Source: Desulfobacula sp. (lineage in GTDB: Bacteria > Desulfobacterota > Desulfobacteria > Desulfobacterales > Desulfobacteraceae). Taken from it: DNA of 64,000 nt. The notes beneath the pieces were generated by a model. That model was not told where the DNA came from, did not search any database, and saw nothing but the letters and a program-made list of their open reading frames with translations. The translations under genes were made by a program, and so were the position numbers. Below are positions 18,026 to 27,740 of this stretch, in pieces. How positions within the stretch are numbered: the stretch's first letter is position 1; every line of letters starts with the position of its first letter. The stretch spans positions 62,001-126,000 of the forward strand of contig NZ_JABZFL010000041.1 of NCBI RefSeq assembly GCF_014237455.1. The letters are read 5' to 3'.

Positions 18026-19261
18026 ATGAGAATAGTACTTGCAACCTGTGGGTCCAGAGGAGATGTTCAGCCCATGATCGCTCTTTCCCTGGCTTTACAA
18101 TCTGCAGGACATGATGTTCTTCTTGTGGGCCCCCCGGAAAAAGCTCTGTGGGCAAGGCAACTGGGATGTCCATACAAAAAATTCGGCGCGGATATTACCG
18201 CTATTTTAAACGATATGAAGGATGCTGTCAGCCTTCGTACGAACATTGCTTCTTTTTTTTTAGTACGGCAGGAGTTGCATTCTCAATTTAAAGTCCTGCC
18301 CCAAATCATAAGAAATACAGATCTGGTCATTGGGTCATCGCTAATGTTTGCTTTGTCCTCAATTGCGCAGGCCATGAATATAAAGTATCGTTTTGTGGCC
18401 TTTACCCCGCAGCTTTTCCCCTCCGCGTATCATCCGTTTTTAACCATAAAAACTCAAATGCTTCCTCATTGGTGCAATGGAATGTCCTGGAAAATTGCCA
18501 CCCTGCTGGACAAGTTCAACTTGACCTTTTTGATAAACCGGTACAGAAAAAAAATGGGGTTGGCACCCATTGATACTGCATGGGATCATATTTTAGGAGA
18601 CCATACCATTGTTGCCTGCGACGAAGAGGTTGCCAAGGTGCCATTGGATGTTAAAAAGACCTTTGTTCAAACCGGATATCTGCACCTGGACTTACCCGCC
18701 GAAACCCAACCGGAGCTTGACAGATTTCTTAAAAAGGGAGAAAAGCCAATCTATGCCGGATTTGGAAGTATGCCCCCCAAAGACCAGGCCAAAAATATCC
18801 CTTTGCTTGTAACCGCAGCAAAGCGCGTTGGCAAACGAATTATTATTGCTAAGTTCTGGGAAAACTTGTCAGAACATAAATTTTCCCGGGATGTCTTTTT
18901 TATTAAAAACTATCCCCATTTAAAACTTTTCCCCAAAACAGCCGCAGTCATCCATCACGGAGGTGCCGGGACAACTGCCGCCGCAGCCATATCAGGTGTT
19001 CCTCAAGTGATTATCCCACATATCCTGGATCAATACTTTCACGGACAAAAAATTTATAGATCCAATATGGGAGCAAAACCTATCTGGCGTTCAAAATTAA
19101 CCGCAGATAAATTAGCCTCGGCTCTGGAAAATTGCCTTTCCAACCCAAAAATTAAACAAGCTGCTAAAAAAACAGGAGAATCAATTAATCGGAACAAATC
19201 TTTACAATTAACCGTTAAAACAATTGAGCGGTCATTTTGCTATAAAAACAGGGCACTCTGA
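18026..19261 (+). CDS. GT1-type glycosyltransferase (MGT/sterol-glucosyltransferase-like)
   Basis: A 411-residue nucleotide-sugar transferase of the GT-B fold. The N-terminal acceptor domain begins with IVLATCGSRGDVQPMIALSL, the glycosyltransferase family 28 N-terminal signature. The C-terminal donor-binding domain has HHGGAGTTAAAAISGVPQ (about residues 312-329) followed by DQYFHGQ, the motif contacting the UDP-sugar. These enzymes glycosylate lipids or small hydrophobic acceptors; the acceptor is not predictable. The 3' end overlaps the convergent universal stress gene by 30 bp. Confidence 0.88.
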   Translation: MRIVLATCGSRGDVQPMIALSLALQSAGHDVLLVGPPEKALWARQLGCPYKKFGADITAILNDMKDAVSLRTNIASFFLVRQELHSQFKVLPQIIRNTDLVIGSSLMFALSSIAQAMNIKYRFVAFTPQLFPSAYHPFLTIKTQMLPHWCNGMSWKIATLLDKFNLTFLINRYRKKMGLAPIDTAWDHILGDHTIVACDEEVAKVPLDVKKTFVQTGYLHLDLPAETQPELDRFLKKGEKPIYAGFGSMPPKDQAKNIPLLVTAAKRVGKRIIIAKFWENLSEHKFSRDVFFIKNYPHLKLFPKTAAVIHHGGAGTTAAAAISGVPQVIIPHILDQYFHGQKIYRSNMGAKPIWRSKLTADKLASALENCLSNPKIKQAAKKTGESINRNKSLQLTVKTIERSFCYKNRAL

Positions 19262-19654
19262 TTTATGAAGCACCTGGTGAGCAACACTGCCAAGAAACAA
19301 TCCGGTAAAATTCGTAATCCCTCTTGACCCCATAACAATCAGGTCGATTTTCTCAATTTTTGCCACATCAGGTATTCGGTTTCCCGGAGCCCCTTCAAGA
19401 ATCCGTACATCAAACTTCACTTCTCCCTGCTCAAGGATTTTTATAAACGGTTCAACAAGCTCTTCAGATGCTTTGTTGATTTCATTAATCGCCTGCTGGA
19501 AATAGGGTTCTGCCAAGACAATCGGGAACCTGGCATGGCAATGCAGCAGGACAATCCTGGCATCTAAAAGTTTTGCAAGTTTAATGGCATACTCGGTTGA
19601 ACGGATTGAATGGTCTGACCCGTCAACAGGGTTCAGTATTATTTTGATTTCCAT
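19232..19654 (-). CDS. Universal stress protein (UspA family), ATP-binding type
   Basis: A 140-residue single Usp domain. The nucleotide-binding motif G-x2-G-x9-G-S is intact (GSRGITNFTGLFLGS, about residues 108-122), placing it in the ATP-binding class, and the N-terminus has the DGSDHS phosphate loop. I prefer the second of two consecutive ATGs (19654) because GGAGG is 5 bases upstream of it and only 2 from the first (19657). Usp proteins support survival in stationary phase or redox stress. The client is unknown. Confidence 0.9.
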   Translation of the reverse strand: MEIKIILNPVDGSDHSIRSTEYAIKLAKLLDARIVLLHCHARFPIVLAEPYFQQAINEINKASEELVEPFIKILEQGEVKFDVRILEGAPGNRIPDVAKIEKIDLIVMGSRGITNFTGLFLGSVAHQVLHKSECPVFIAK

Positions 19655-19758
19655 CATATCCTCCTTTCCAGCCTGTTGTCAGGCTGGCATAGATATAGGA
19701 TAAGTATACTATTGTCCTAACACGATGTCACTTAATTTATTAAAAAACAAAGTAAATA

Positions 19759-19786
19759 TTGACAATGCCTACCACAATGTGATACT
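19759..19786 (+). promoter_or_regulatory. Sigma-70-type promoter for metY operon
   Basis: TTGACA (19759-19764), a 16-bp spacer, then GATACT (19781-19786), about 40 bases before the metY start. No SAM riboswitch-like fold is visible in the short leader, so any methionine control would be by a protein. Confidence 0.55.
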
Positions 19787-19828
19787 TAGAATCCCTTTAA
19801 ACAACCTTCCGAATTAAGGGAAACAATC

Positions 19829-21082
19829 ATGAGCAAAAAAGGAGATTACCATTTTGAAACAAGAGTGATTCATGAAGGGTTAAAAGATACTCCCTGGGAA
19901 GGCGCCACTCTCCCTCCTATTTTTCAGACTGCTGCCCATTACCATGAGAGTGCGGACAGCTTGAGCAAAACATTTGCCGGCCAGACCCAGGATCATATTT
20001 ATATGCGGTTGAGCAATCCTACAAATCGGTTTCTTGAACAGAAACTTTCCTCCCTGGAATCAGGAGCAGGCGCTGTTGTGACCGGCTCCGGCATGGCAGC
20101 CATTAACAATGCCTGCATGACCCTGCTTTCCTCCGGAGATGAATTTGTCGCCAGCCAGTCCCTTTTCATGTCTACATATACGCTGTTTACAACTATTTTT
20201 AAAAAATACGGCGTCAGTGTAAAGCTTGTTGATCCGCTGAATCCTGATGAAATTGAGCAGGCTATCAACGAAAAGACCCGGTTTGTCTATATGGAAACCA
20301 TTACCAATCCGGGAATGGAAATTACCGATATCAAAAGCATTGCCGGCATTGCCCATGAAAGGGGTATCCCGCTTCTGATGGATAATACATTAGCTTCACC
20401 CTGGCTTTGCAGACCCATTGAACTGGGTGCAGACATTGTGTTGCATTCAACAACCAAGTACCTGTCAGGTCATGGTGCAGCCCTGGGGGGTGTGGTGGTG
20501 GACGGCGGGAACTTTGACTGGGCCCGGGAAAAATTCTCTGATTTTGCTCCCTTTGTTGAACAAAAAGGGAATCTTGCATTTCTGCACAGACTGTTCAAAG
20601 AGTATCATATCAACCTTGGCACCACTCCAGCTCCGTTTCATTCTTTTCTTACCGCCATTGGATTAAACACATTAGGCCTTCGCATGGAACGCCACATGGA
20701 TAATGCGATAAAGGTTGCCGACTTTCTAAAAAAACAGCCAAAGGTTGAATGGGTTAATTTCCCGGGGTTTAAAGACCACAAATGCCGTGAAATCGCCAGA
20801 ACTCAGTTTAAGAACAAGGGTTACGGTGCCATGCTTACTTTCGGGCTAAAAGACCAGAAATTATGTTTCAGGCTCATCGACCATCTTGATATAATTTTAA
20901 ACCTGGCCAATCTCGGGGACTGCAAAACCTTGATTATCCATCCCTACTCATCACAGTACATCTCCTTTCCCGAAGACTTGAAAAATAAACTTGCCGATCC
21001 CCGGCTACTCAGACTTTCCCTCGGCGTTGAGCATGCACAGGATATTTGCAATGATCTGGCACAGGCGCTGGAGGCTGTTTGA
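19829..21082 (+). CDS. metY: O-acetylhomoserine sulfhydrylase (Cys/Met metabolism PLP enzyme)
   Basis: A 417-residue PLP enzyme of the Cys/Met metabolism family that makes homocysteine from O-acetylhomoserine and sulfide. The PLP lysine is in HSTTKYLSGHG (about residue 212), the cofactor-binding TGSGMAAI at about residue 88, and an N-terminal FETRVIHEG typical of the family. The adjacent metX supplies O-acetylhomoserine, favouring MetY over cystathionine synthase. Direct sulfhydrylation suits a sulfide-producing anaerobe. It is 3 bp upstream of metX and starts the operon. Confidence 0.9.
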   Translation: MSKKGDYHFETRVIHEGLKDTPWEGATLPPIFQTAAHYHESADSLSKTFAGQTQDHIYMRLSNPTNRFLEQKLSSLESGAGAVVTGSGMAAINNACMTLLSSGDEFVASQSLFMSTYTLFTTIFKKYGVSVKLVDPLNPDEIEQAINEKTRFVYMETITNPGMEITDIKSIAGIAHERGIPLLMDNTLASPWLCRPIELGADIVLHSTTKYLSGHGAALGGVVVDGGNFDWAREKFSDFAPFVEQKGNLAFLHRLFKEYHINLGTTPAPFHSFLTAIGLNTLGLRMERHMDNAIKVADFLKKQPKVEWVNFPGFKDHKCREIARTQFKNKGYGAMLTFGLKDQKLCFRLIDHLDIILNLANLGDCKTLIIHPYSSQYISFPEDLKNKLADPRLLRLSLGVEHAQDICNDLAQALEAV

Positions 21083-21085
21083 CAG

Positions 21086-22252
21086 ATGAGTGAGTATATC
21101 GACCGGGATCAGACCGGAACTAGTGTGGGCATTGTTGAAAAACAATTTTTTACCTTTGCTGCTCCGCCTGACAGACTGAAGCTTGAAGGCGGTGCCAGCA
21201 TCGGTCCTCTCACCATCGCCTATGAAACCTGCGGCACCCTGAACAAGGACAAAACTAATGTTATTCTTGTCCTGCATGCACTCTCAGGCGATTCCCACAT
21301 GGCAGGATATTATGATCCTGAAGATACCAAGCCGGGCTGGTGGGATATCATGGTGGGTCCTGGAAAAGGGATAGATACGGACAAGTATTTTGTGATCTGC
21401 TCCAATATTATCGGATCCTGCGCCGGATCAACAGGCCCCTCATCCACAAATTCTGAAACCACTAAACCATATGGAACCGATTTCCCCCTCATCACCATTG
21501 GCGATATGATTGAAACTCAAAAAGCCCTGATCGATCACCTGGAAATCAAATCTCTTTTATCAATGATTGGTGGATCAATTGGGGGCATGCAGGTTCTTGA
21601 ATGGTGTGTCCGGTATCCGGATATGGTCAAATCCGCCATTCCCCTCGCAACAACCACACGACATTCAGCCCTTGCCATTGCCTTTAATGAAGTTGCACGG
21701 CAGGCCATCATGGCTGATCCCAACTGGAACAGCGGGCATTATTATTCAGGCAAAAAACCGGATATGGGTCTTAGCATTGCCAGAATGATCGGACACATCA
21801 CTTATCTTTCCGATGAGTCCATGCGCCTGAAATTCGGCCGGAAGCTTCAAAACAGGTCTGCATTAAGTTTTGAATTCGGTGCTGAATTCCAGGTGGAAAG
21901 TTATCTTCAACACCAGGGCAACAAATTTATTGAACGGTTTGATGCCAATTCTTTTTTATATATCACCAAGGCTGCCGATTATTTTGATCTGGCAAGACAA
22001 TATGGTTCAGGATCTCTTGTTAAGGCTTTTTCAAAATGCAAATCAAAGTTTCTTGTCGTCTCTTATACCTCTGACTGGCTCTACCCTACCTATCAATCAA
22101 AAGAAATGGTCAAAGCCATGAAAAAAAATAATCTGGATGTCAGCTTTTGCGAAATTGATGCCCAGTGGGGGCATGATGCATTCTTACTTCCCAGCGACAG
22201 ACTCGACAACCTGATCAAGGGCTTTTTAAGGAGTGCATCCCATGACACCTGA
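21086..22252 (+). CDS. metX: Homoserine O-acetyltransferase
   Basis: A 388-residue alpha/beta-hydrolase that acetylates homoserine with acetyl-CoA. The catalytic triad is visible: Ser in GGSIGGMQVLEW (about residue 162), Asp in TSDWLYP (about 331) and His in WGHDAFLL (about 360). It lies between metY and metW, and its end overlaps metW by 11 bp. Some MetX-like enzymes use succinyl-CoA; the neighbouring metY and metW fit the acetyl pathway. Confidence 0.94.
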   Translation: MSEYIDRDQTGTSVGIVEKQFFTFAAPPDRLKLEGGASIGPLTIAYETCGTLNKDKTNVILVLHALSGDSHMAGYYDPEDTKPGWWDIMVGPGKGIDTDKYFVICSNIIGSCAGSTGPSSTNSETTKPYGTDFPLITIGDMIETQKALIDHLEIKSLLSMIGGSIGGMQVLEWCVRYPDMVKSAIPLATTTRHSALAIAFNEVARQAIMADPNWNSGHYYSGKKPDMGLSIARMIGHITYLSDESMRLKFGRKLQNRSALSFEFGAEFQVESYLQHQGNKFIERFDANSFLYITKAADYFDLARQYGSGSLVKAFSKCKSKFLVVSYTSDWLYPTYQSKEMVKAMKKNNLDVSFCEIDAQWGHDAFLLPSDRLDNLIKGFLRSASHDT

Positions 22253-22856
22253 TCGCTTACGATATGACTTAAAAATCATTGCCTCATGGATCAAGCCTGA
22301 CTCCAGAATATTAGGTCTTGGTTGTGGAGAAGGAGATCTGCTTTACTGGCTTAAAAAAGAAAAAAATGTCAAGGAAAGGGGCATAGAGATAGAAGAGTCA
22401 AAAGTCGCAAAAAGTATTGAAAAGGGAATCTCGGTTTTACAGGGAGACATTAATGAGGAAATTGAAGATTACCCGGACAATGCCTTTGACTATGCCATCT
22501 GTTCCCAGACCCTTCAACAGGTCTATGAACCGCCAGGCCTGATCCATTCCATGATGCGGGTGGCAAAAATGGGTGTGGTCAGTTTCCCGAATTTTGGACA
22601 TATCAAGGTCAGGATGCAATTGGCATTTACCGGCAGAGCGCCGGTGACAAAAGAGCTTCCCTATTCATGGCATGACACCCCTAATATCCGGGTCTTAAGC
22701 CTGAATGATTTTGAAAAATTTTCCAGTCAGGTCGGATTTAAAATTCTGAAAAGGGCTGCCATTAATACAAAGAACAACCATCGCCAAGGCAAAATGGTAA
22801 ATTTTCTGCCCAACCTGTTTGCCACCTATGGCATCTTTTTAATCGGTAAGGAATAA
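22242..22856 (+). CDS. metW: Methionine biosynthesis protein MetW
   Basis: A 204-residue SAM-methyltransferase-fold protein. The nucleotide-binding loop is altered to LGLGCGEGDLLYWL and the family hallmarks SQTLQQV and VVSFPNFGH are present. MetW is needed for full MetX activity in several proteobacteria and usually forms a metX-metW pair, as here. I start at ATG 22242, with AAGGAG 8 bases upstream, rather than at GTG 22233. Confidence 0.93.
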   Translation: MTPDRLRYDLKIIASWIKPDSRILGLGCGEGDLLYWLKKEKNVKERGIEIEESKVAKSIEKGISVLQGDINEEIEDYPDNAFDYAICSQTLQQVYEPPGLIHSMMRVAKMGVVSFPNFGHIKVRMQLAFTGRAPVTKELPYSWHDTPNIRVLSLNDFEKFSSQVGFKILKRAAINTKNNHRQGKMVNFLPNLFATYGIFLIGKE

Positions 22857-22858
22857 AC

Positions 22859-23905
22859 ATGGAAAACACTAAACCAGACAAAGAAATAATTGATAAAATC
22901 ATCAAAATCAAACAGAAACTTGAAAACAAACTTATCATCTTGACCCATCATTATCAAAGAAAAGAGATCGTTGATCTCGGAGACCACCGGGGAGACTCTT
23001 TTGGCCTTTCCCAGCAGGCGGCCAGGGATGAGAGGGCTCAATACATTATTTTTTGCGGAGTCCATTTTATGGCAGAAAGTGCAGCAATTCTTGCCAAAGA
23101 CCACCAGACCGTACAAATCCCTGATATGGCTGCCGGTTGCTGGATGGCGGATATGGCAGATTCTTACCTGGTTGAAAAGGCCTGGAATGATGTTACCGCC
23201 ATTGTGGGAAACGATACTATAACTCCCTTGGTTTATATGAACTCTGACGCCTTTATCAAGGCCCATTGCGGGAAAAACCAGGGAGCTGTCTGTACTTCTT
23301 CCAACGCGCCCAAAGCCTTTGTATGGGCCTTCAGACAAAGAGAAAAAATCTTTTTCTTCCCGGATGAGCATCTTGGCAGAAATACAGGAAACCATCTCGG
23401 TATCCCGGAGGACAAGATGATTGTCTGGGACCCTGAAAAACCATTGGGCGGCAATACTGAACAAGATATTAAAAAGGCCAAAGTCTTTTTATGGAAAGGA
23501 TATTGCCTGGTTCATACACGGTTTACCACCGATGACATGGAAGCCGTTCGAAAAAACTTTCCTGCCGCAAAAATTGTTGTGCACCCGGAATGCACACAGG
23601 AAGTTGTTAAAGCATCTGATGCAGTAGGTTCTACAAGTTTTATCGTCACCTATGTGGCCGATGCCCCGACAGGTTCCACGATCATCATTGGCACGGAAAT
23701 CAATTTAATCAAACGGCTTGCCACGGAATATCCAGACAAACAGATACTCCCGTTAAAAGAATCATTGTGCCCAAACATGTATAAAATCAATTTAAAAAAC
23801 CTTTTAACCTGCCTTGAAAATGTTGGAAAAACAAACATTATCACGGTTGATGAAACCATAAAAAAGGATGCCTCTATTGCACTTGAGAATATGCTGAACT
23901 TGTAA
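22859..23905 (+). CDS. nadA: Quinolinate synthase NadA
   Basis: A 348-residue iron-sulfur enzyme that condenses iminoaspartate and dihydroxyacetone phosphate to quinolinate in NAD synthesis. The three cluster cysteines are visible in FCGVHFMAE (about residue 81), HPECTQEV (about 242) and ESLCPNMYK (about 302). It begins 2 bp after metW with TAAGGA upstream, so it appears to be the last gene of the met operon. No nadB or nadC is in the window. Confidence 0.95.
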   Translation: MENTKPDKEIIDKIIKIKQKLENKLIILTHHYQRKEIVDLGDHRGDSFGLSQQAARDERAQYIIFCGVHFMAESAAILAKDHQTVQIPDMAAGCWMADMADSYLVEKAWNDVTAIVGNDTITPLVYMNSDAFIKAHCGKNQGAVCTSSNAPKAFVWAFRQREKIFFFPDEHLGRNTGNHLGIPEDKMIVWDPEKPLGGNTEQDIKKAKVFLWKGYCLVHTRFTTDDMEAVRKNFPAAKIVVHPECTQEVVKASDAVGSTSFIVTYVADAPTGSTIIIGTEINLIKRLATEYPDKQILPLKESLCPNMYKINLKNLLTCLENVGKTNIITVDETIKKDASIALENMLNL

Positions 23906-24042
23906 GATTATAAAGAGCTTTACATTCTGTCTTGTTTGAATCCGGGTTGTCCGATATAATCCTTTTGCACCATTCTTATGACAAAGCAATCATCGGGATT
24001 AACATAGTTGATAACCCATGGTTTTTTAAAAAAGGGGGACAT

Positions 24043-25047
24043 ATGAAACAGTTTAACTGGAATCCGGGAAGTCTTCTTGAAATGTCAGGATATTACTGGA
24101 AAACCTGCGCACTTCATACCGGTGTAAAGCTTGATATTTTCACAGTTATCGGATCGGATGCCTTATCTGTTGATGATATCAATGAAAAGCTGGAAGTAGA
24201 CAAACGAGGCCTTTCCATGCTTTTAAATGCCCTGTCTGCATTAGAGCTTCTTGTGAAAAAAGATAAAAAATATTCCAATTCACCTCCTGCCTTAACCTTT
24301 CTTTCAAAAGGATCACAACAGTATATCGGGTTTATGATCATGCACCACCATCATCTCATGGAATCATGGCATAAAATGGACAAAGCCATTATTGAAGGCA
24401 GACCAACCCGAAGCCGGTCTTCTTTTTCCGATGAAGAACGGCGTGAAAGCTTTTTAATGGGTATGTTCAATATCGGCATGGCTGTTGCGCCCGGGCTGTC
24501 AAAAGAGCTTGACCTGTCCGGTTGTAAAAGGCTTCTTGATTTTGGCGGAGGCCCTGGAACCTATGCCATTCATTTCTGCCTTGCCAACCCTGAATTAAGC
24601 GCGTCTGTCTATGACCTTGAGACCACCCGTCCCTTTGCTGAAAAAACAATCAATAAATTTAATGTTTCTGACCGGGTCGATTTCATATCAGGAAATTATA
24701 TCGAAGATGAATTTGCTTACTCTGATTCGTTTGATGCTGCCTGGCTCTCCCACATCCTCCATGGGGAAGGGCCGGAACAGGCTCAAGAAATAATTGAAAA
24801 GGCAGTTTCGGCTTTAAAACCCAAAAGCAAAATTTATATCCATGATTTTATCTTGAATGACAATATGGACGGCCCGTTATTTCCAGCTCTTTTTTCCATC
24901 AATATGTATCTGGGAACACCAGAAGGCCAGTCATACAGCGAAACTGAGATTTCAGACATGCTCAAGGCACACGGAGTAAAAAACATTAAACGGCTTTCTT
25001 TTGAGGGGCCGACGCAATCCGGTATTTTAAGCGGTGTCACTTCATAA
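24043..25047 (+). CDS. O-methyltransferase-like SAM-dependent methyltransferase
   Basis: A 334-residue protein with the layout of plant-type/CrtF O-methyltransferases: an N-terminal winged-helix dimerisation domain (about 10-95) and a SAM domain with LLDFGGGPGTYAIHF (about residues 162-176) and a PFAEKTI region downstream. The catalytic base of O-methyltransferases could be His in SHILHGE. I start at 24043 after GGGGGA; the longer frame to 23932 lacks a ribosome site. A PLP decarboxylase follows 39 bp later in the same direction. Substrate is unknown. Confidence 0.78.
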   Translation: MKQFNWNPGSLLEMSGYYWKTCALHTGVKLDIFTVIGSDALSVDDINEKLEVDKRGLSMLLNALSALELLVKKDKKYSNSPPALTFLSKGSQQYIGFMIMHHHHLMESWHKMDKAIIEGRPTRSRSSFSDEERRESFLMGMFNIGMAVAPGLSKELDLSGCKRLLDFGGGPGTYAIHFCLANPELSASVYDLETTRPFAEKTINKFNVSDRVDFISGNYIEDEFAYSDSFDAAWLSHILHGEGPEQAQEIIEKAVSALKPKSKIYIHDFILNDNMDGPLFPALFSINMYLGTPEGQSYSETEISDMLKAHGVKNIKRLSFEGPTQSGILSGVTS

Positions 25048-25086
25048 AGAAAAACGTGATAAAAAATGAAGAAATTGGGATAAACT

Positions 25087-26502
25087 ATGAGTTTCTATGA
25101 AGACGGGAAAAATGTTTTAAGCCACCTTGATGAATATTACAATCAAAGTATTAATATAGAAAGACCGGTCATCAGACAGCTGACCATCAGTGAACTTCAT
25201 GAAAAATTTGGGCTTGCCGCCTCCTTGAAAAACGGGGACTTGTCCGGTGAAAGGCTTGATTCTTTTTTGAAAGACTATCTTGACAATACAACAAGGTTGC
25301 ACCATCCGGGGTATCTGGCCCACCAGGTAGGGATATCCCATCCAACCGGAGCTCTTGGATCATTGATTGACGGATTTACCAACAATGCCATGGCCATCTA
25401 CGAAATGGGTCCGGCAGCCGCGGCCATTGAATTTTTTATGATCAACTATTTATTGGAAAAAATCGGGTGGAAACCCATGCCCACTGATATTGAAAAAAGA
25501 CTGACCTTTTTTCACGGTGGCGGCGTGTTAACCCATGGGGGCTCTCTTGCTAACATGACCGCACTTTTAACCGCCAGAAATCATCTGGACAACACCATTA
25601 GAGAAAACGGCAATCCATCTGATCTTGTTATCCTTGCCCCTGAATCCTCCCATTACTCAATCGCAAAGGCGGCAGGGATTATCGGAATTGGTGAAAATAA
25701 CGTGATTCGCCTTGAGACAGACATCCATGGCCGTGTAATGGTTTCAAGATTAGACAACGCCTTTCAAAAAACTGTCAACAATGGAAAACGGATTGTCACC
25801 CTTGTTGCCAATGCCTGTTCCACAGGCACGGGCCTTTATGATCCCATTGATGAAATTGCTGATTTCTGTAAAGAAAAAGGGATATGGTTCCATGTTGACG
25901 GTGCCCATGGCGGAAGCGCGCTTTTTTCCAATAAATACAAACCCTATCTTCATGGCATCCTAAAAGCAGACTCCATGATCATTGATGCGCATAAAATGTT
26001 AAGAACCCCTGGCATATGTGCTGCTTTGCTGGTAAAAGATGCTGCTGCCCTGGACCATACATTTGAACACAAGGCAAGCTATCTTTTTCATGAAAAAAAA
26101 CAGCCTGGGTTTGATTTTATCGGACAGGTGATTGAATGTACAAAGGCGGGACTTGGTTTAAAATTTTATATGACACTTGCAGCCATTGGTGAAAAAGGAA
26201 TGGAAGCCTATATTGACAACACATATGATCTTACCCGGCAGGCGTTTGATTATATAAGTGCACAACCTGATTTTGAAGTGCCTGTGCGACCTGAAAGCAA
26301 TATTCTCTGTTTCAGATTTGAGGCGCCTGATGATGTCCAGATCATGCTGCGGGATCATTTAATTGAAGAGGGCAATTTTTATATTTCCTCCACTGAATTA
26401 AATGCTAAACGGTATCTTAGAATTGTTATTATCAATCCTGCAACAAAAATGAGTGATATCAAAAAACTGGTCTTATCAATCCGAAGTGCGGCCGCAGCTT
26501 AA
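25087..26502 (+). CDS. Group II PLP-dependent amino-acid decarboxylase
   Basis: A 471-residue decarboxylase of the DDC/glutamate/diaminobutyrate group. The PLP lysine is in IDAHKMLRTPG (about residue 303), preceded by WFHVDGAHGGSALFS with the cofactor-binding Asp, and FHGGGVLTHGGSLANMTAL binds the phosphate. The family decarboxylates L-amino acids (aromatic, glutamate, diaminobutyrate, cysteine sulfinate); I cannot choose. It probably forms an operon with the methyltransferase, which suggests conversion of an amine product or a small specialised metabolite. Confidence 0.85.
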   Translation: MSFYEDGKNVLSHLDEYYNQSINIERPVIRQLTISELHEKFGLAASLKNGDLSGERLDSFLKDYLDNTTRLHHPGYLAHQVGISHPTGALGSLIDGFTNNAMAIYEMGPAAAAIEFFMINYLLEKIGWKPMPTDIEKRLTFFHGGGVLTHGGSLANMTALLTARNHLDNTIRENGNPSDLVILAPESSHYSIAKAAGIIGIGENNVIRLETDIHGRVMVSRLDNAFQKTVNNGKRIVTLVANACSTGTGLYDPIDEIADFCKEKGIWFHVDGAHGGSALFSNKYKPYLHGILKADSMIIDAHKMLRTPGICAALLVKDAAALDHTFEHKASYLFHEKKQPGFDFIGQVIECTKAGLGLKFYMTLAAIGEKGMEAYIDNTYDLTRQAFDYISAQPDFEVPVRPESNILCFRFEAPDDVQIMLRDHLIEEGNFYISSTELNAKRYLRIVIINPATKMSDIKKLVLSIRSAAAA

Positions 26503-26542
26503 TTTTCCTCTTCTTTCTTAAACGAATTACTGTAAATAATTT

Positions 26543-26571
26543 TTGACTAGTTATATGTCTTGATGTATACT
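26543..26571 (+). promoter_or_regulatory. Sigma-70-type promoter for SPFH/Lon-like operon
   Basis: TTGACT (26543-26548), 17-bp spacer, TATACT (26566-26571). It leaves an untranslated leader of about 135 nt before ATG 26715, which has AAAGGA upstream. Confidence 0.5.
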
Positions 26572-26714
26572 TGCGTTATATATTGAGCTTCCTGCTATAT
26601 TTATTATTTTTTCATTTGATCTCAAATTCAGTAATAACTTCAAGCGTTAATATTTTATAAGTTCACCAGTTTTTTATACAACACCTGGCATTTATCAATA
26701 AGAAAGGATCAGTT

Positions 26715-27704
26715 ATGAAGAATCAGTCTTCGCAGGTATTTCTTCAACGGGCCAGGGTGATGACTTTAATCAGAAGAATGGCATTTATCTGTTTTATTGT
26801 CGCACTTTTTTACTCTTTGGCTGCTGTTGTTTATTCAACCAAAGTCATTTATAAGGTCAAGCTCAACTATGCGGTTATCCTTGAGCAGTTCGGCGGGCAA
26901 CGACAGGCGGTAACAGATGTTGGCTGGCATTTCAGGCTTCCCTTTTTTACAAAGCTTGAAAAAGAAGTTCCTTTAATGAATCAGAACTTGTATCTGGGTG
27001 GAAGTTCCGCCCCCATAAAAATTATTTCTAAAGAAAACGTGGCCCTTTGGACTTCTGCTTTGATGACCTTTAAAATAAAAGATTTAAAGGTTTGGGGAAT
27101 TGAGAACCTTTCTCCTGAAATTCTACTTCAGGGGGACTTTGACGGTATTGCCAAAGACACCCTGCAGGCCAAAAAAGTCAATAACCTGATCAGTGAAAGA
27201 GAAAGAATAAAAGAAGAAATTTTCCAGGCGTTGAAAAATCGCCCCATCAACAAAAACGGCCCGACCATTGAAGGCAAATACGGCATTGAGGTAGTCAGTT
27301 TCGTGCTCAACGAAACCCGCTTCGGCGACAAACTGGTTGAAGCAACAGAGGAAAAAAAGCGACGTCAGCTTATTGCAGAAGCAGACAATTATGCAGCAGA
27401 CCAGGAAGCTGACAGAATCAAAAAACTGTATAGGGCATATCTTGAAGGCATCCAATCCCTTCACCTTGCATTGGGAGGATCTGATAAACAGAACGTGAAC
27501 CCGGCATTATTTGAATTTCTTTCCCAGCAAAAATGGGCCACTGCCTATGAAAAGAACCAGTCAGAGCAAAAAACATTTGTCCTTCATGGAGCAGGGCAGC
27601 CGCCATCTCTAACACTGCCTCCTCTGTTTCAAAAAAAAATGAACGCCCCCTTGATAAACAACAAAGAGGAGACTTCACCACGGGCCATTTTAATATCACC
27701 TTAA
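26715..27704 (+). CDS. Membrane-anchored SPFH/Band 7 protein (HflC-like)
   Basis: A 329-residue stomatin/prohibitin/flotillin/HflKC-type protein. One N-terminal membrane helix (about residues 18-42) is followed by the SPFH domain (about 45-215: YAVILEQFGGQ, then VGWHFRLPFF) and an alpha-helical coiled-coil segment (about 210-255). Such proteins form membrane rings or scaffolds and often regulate an AAA protease, as HflKC does FtsH. The next gene is a Lon-type AAA protease 36 bp downstream in the same direction, so a physical partnership is a reasonable inference. It is distinct from FloA, encoded 4 kb away. Confidence 0.85.
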   Translation: MKNQSSQVFLQRARVMTLIRRMAFICFIVALFYSLAAVVYSTKVIYKVKLNYAVILEQFGGQRQAVTDVGWHFRLPFFTKLEKEVPLMNQNLYLGGSSAPIKIISKENVALWTSALMTFKIKDLKVWGIENLSPEILLQGDFDGIAKDTLQAKKVNNLISERERIKEEIFQALKNRPINKNGPTIEGKYGIEVVSFVLNETRFGDKLVEATEEKKRRQLIAEADNYAADQEADRIKKLYRAYLEGIQSLHLALGGSDKQNVNPALFEFLSQQKWATAYEKNQSEQKTFVLHGAGQPPSLTLPPLFQKKMNAPLINNKEETSPRAILISP

Positions 27705-27740
27705 CTGCAAGCTGACTTTATCTTGCCTCAGGAGTTGGGT

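Noticed and set aside
19690-19828. SAM riboswitch upstream of metY.
   Set aside because: The leader is only about 40 nt after the promoter and shows no multi-helix fold.
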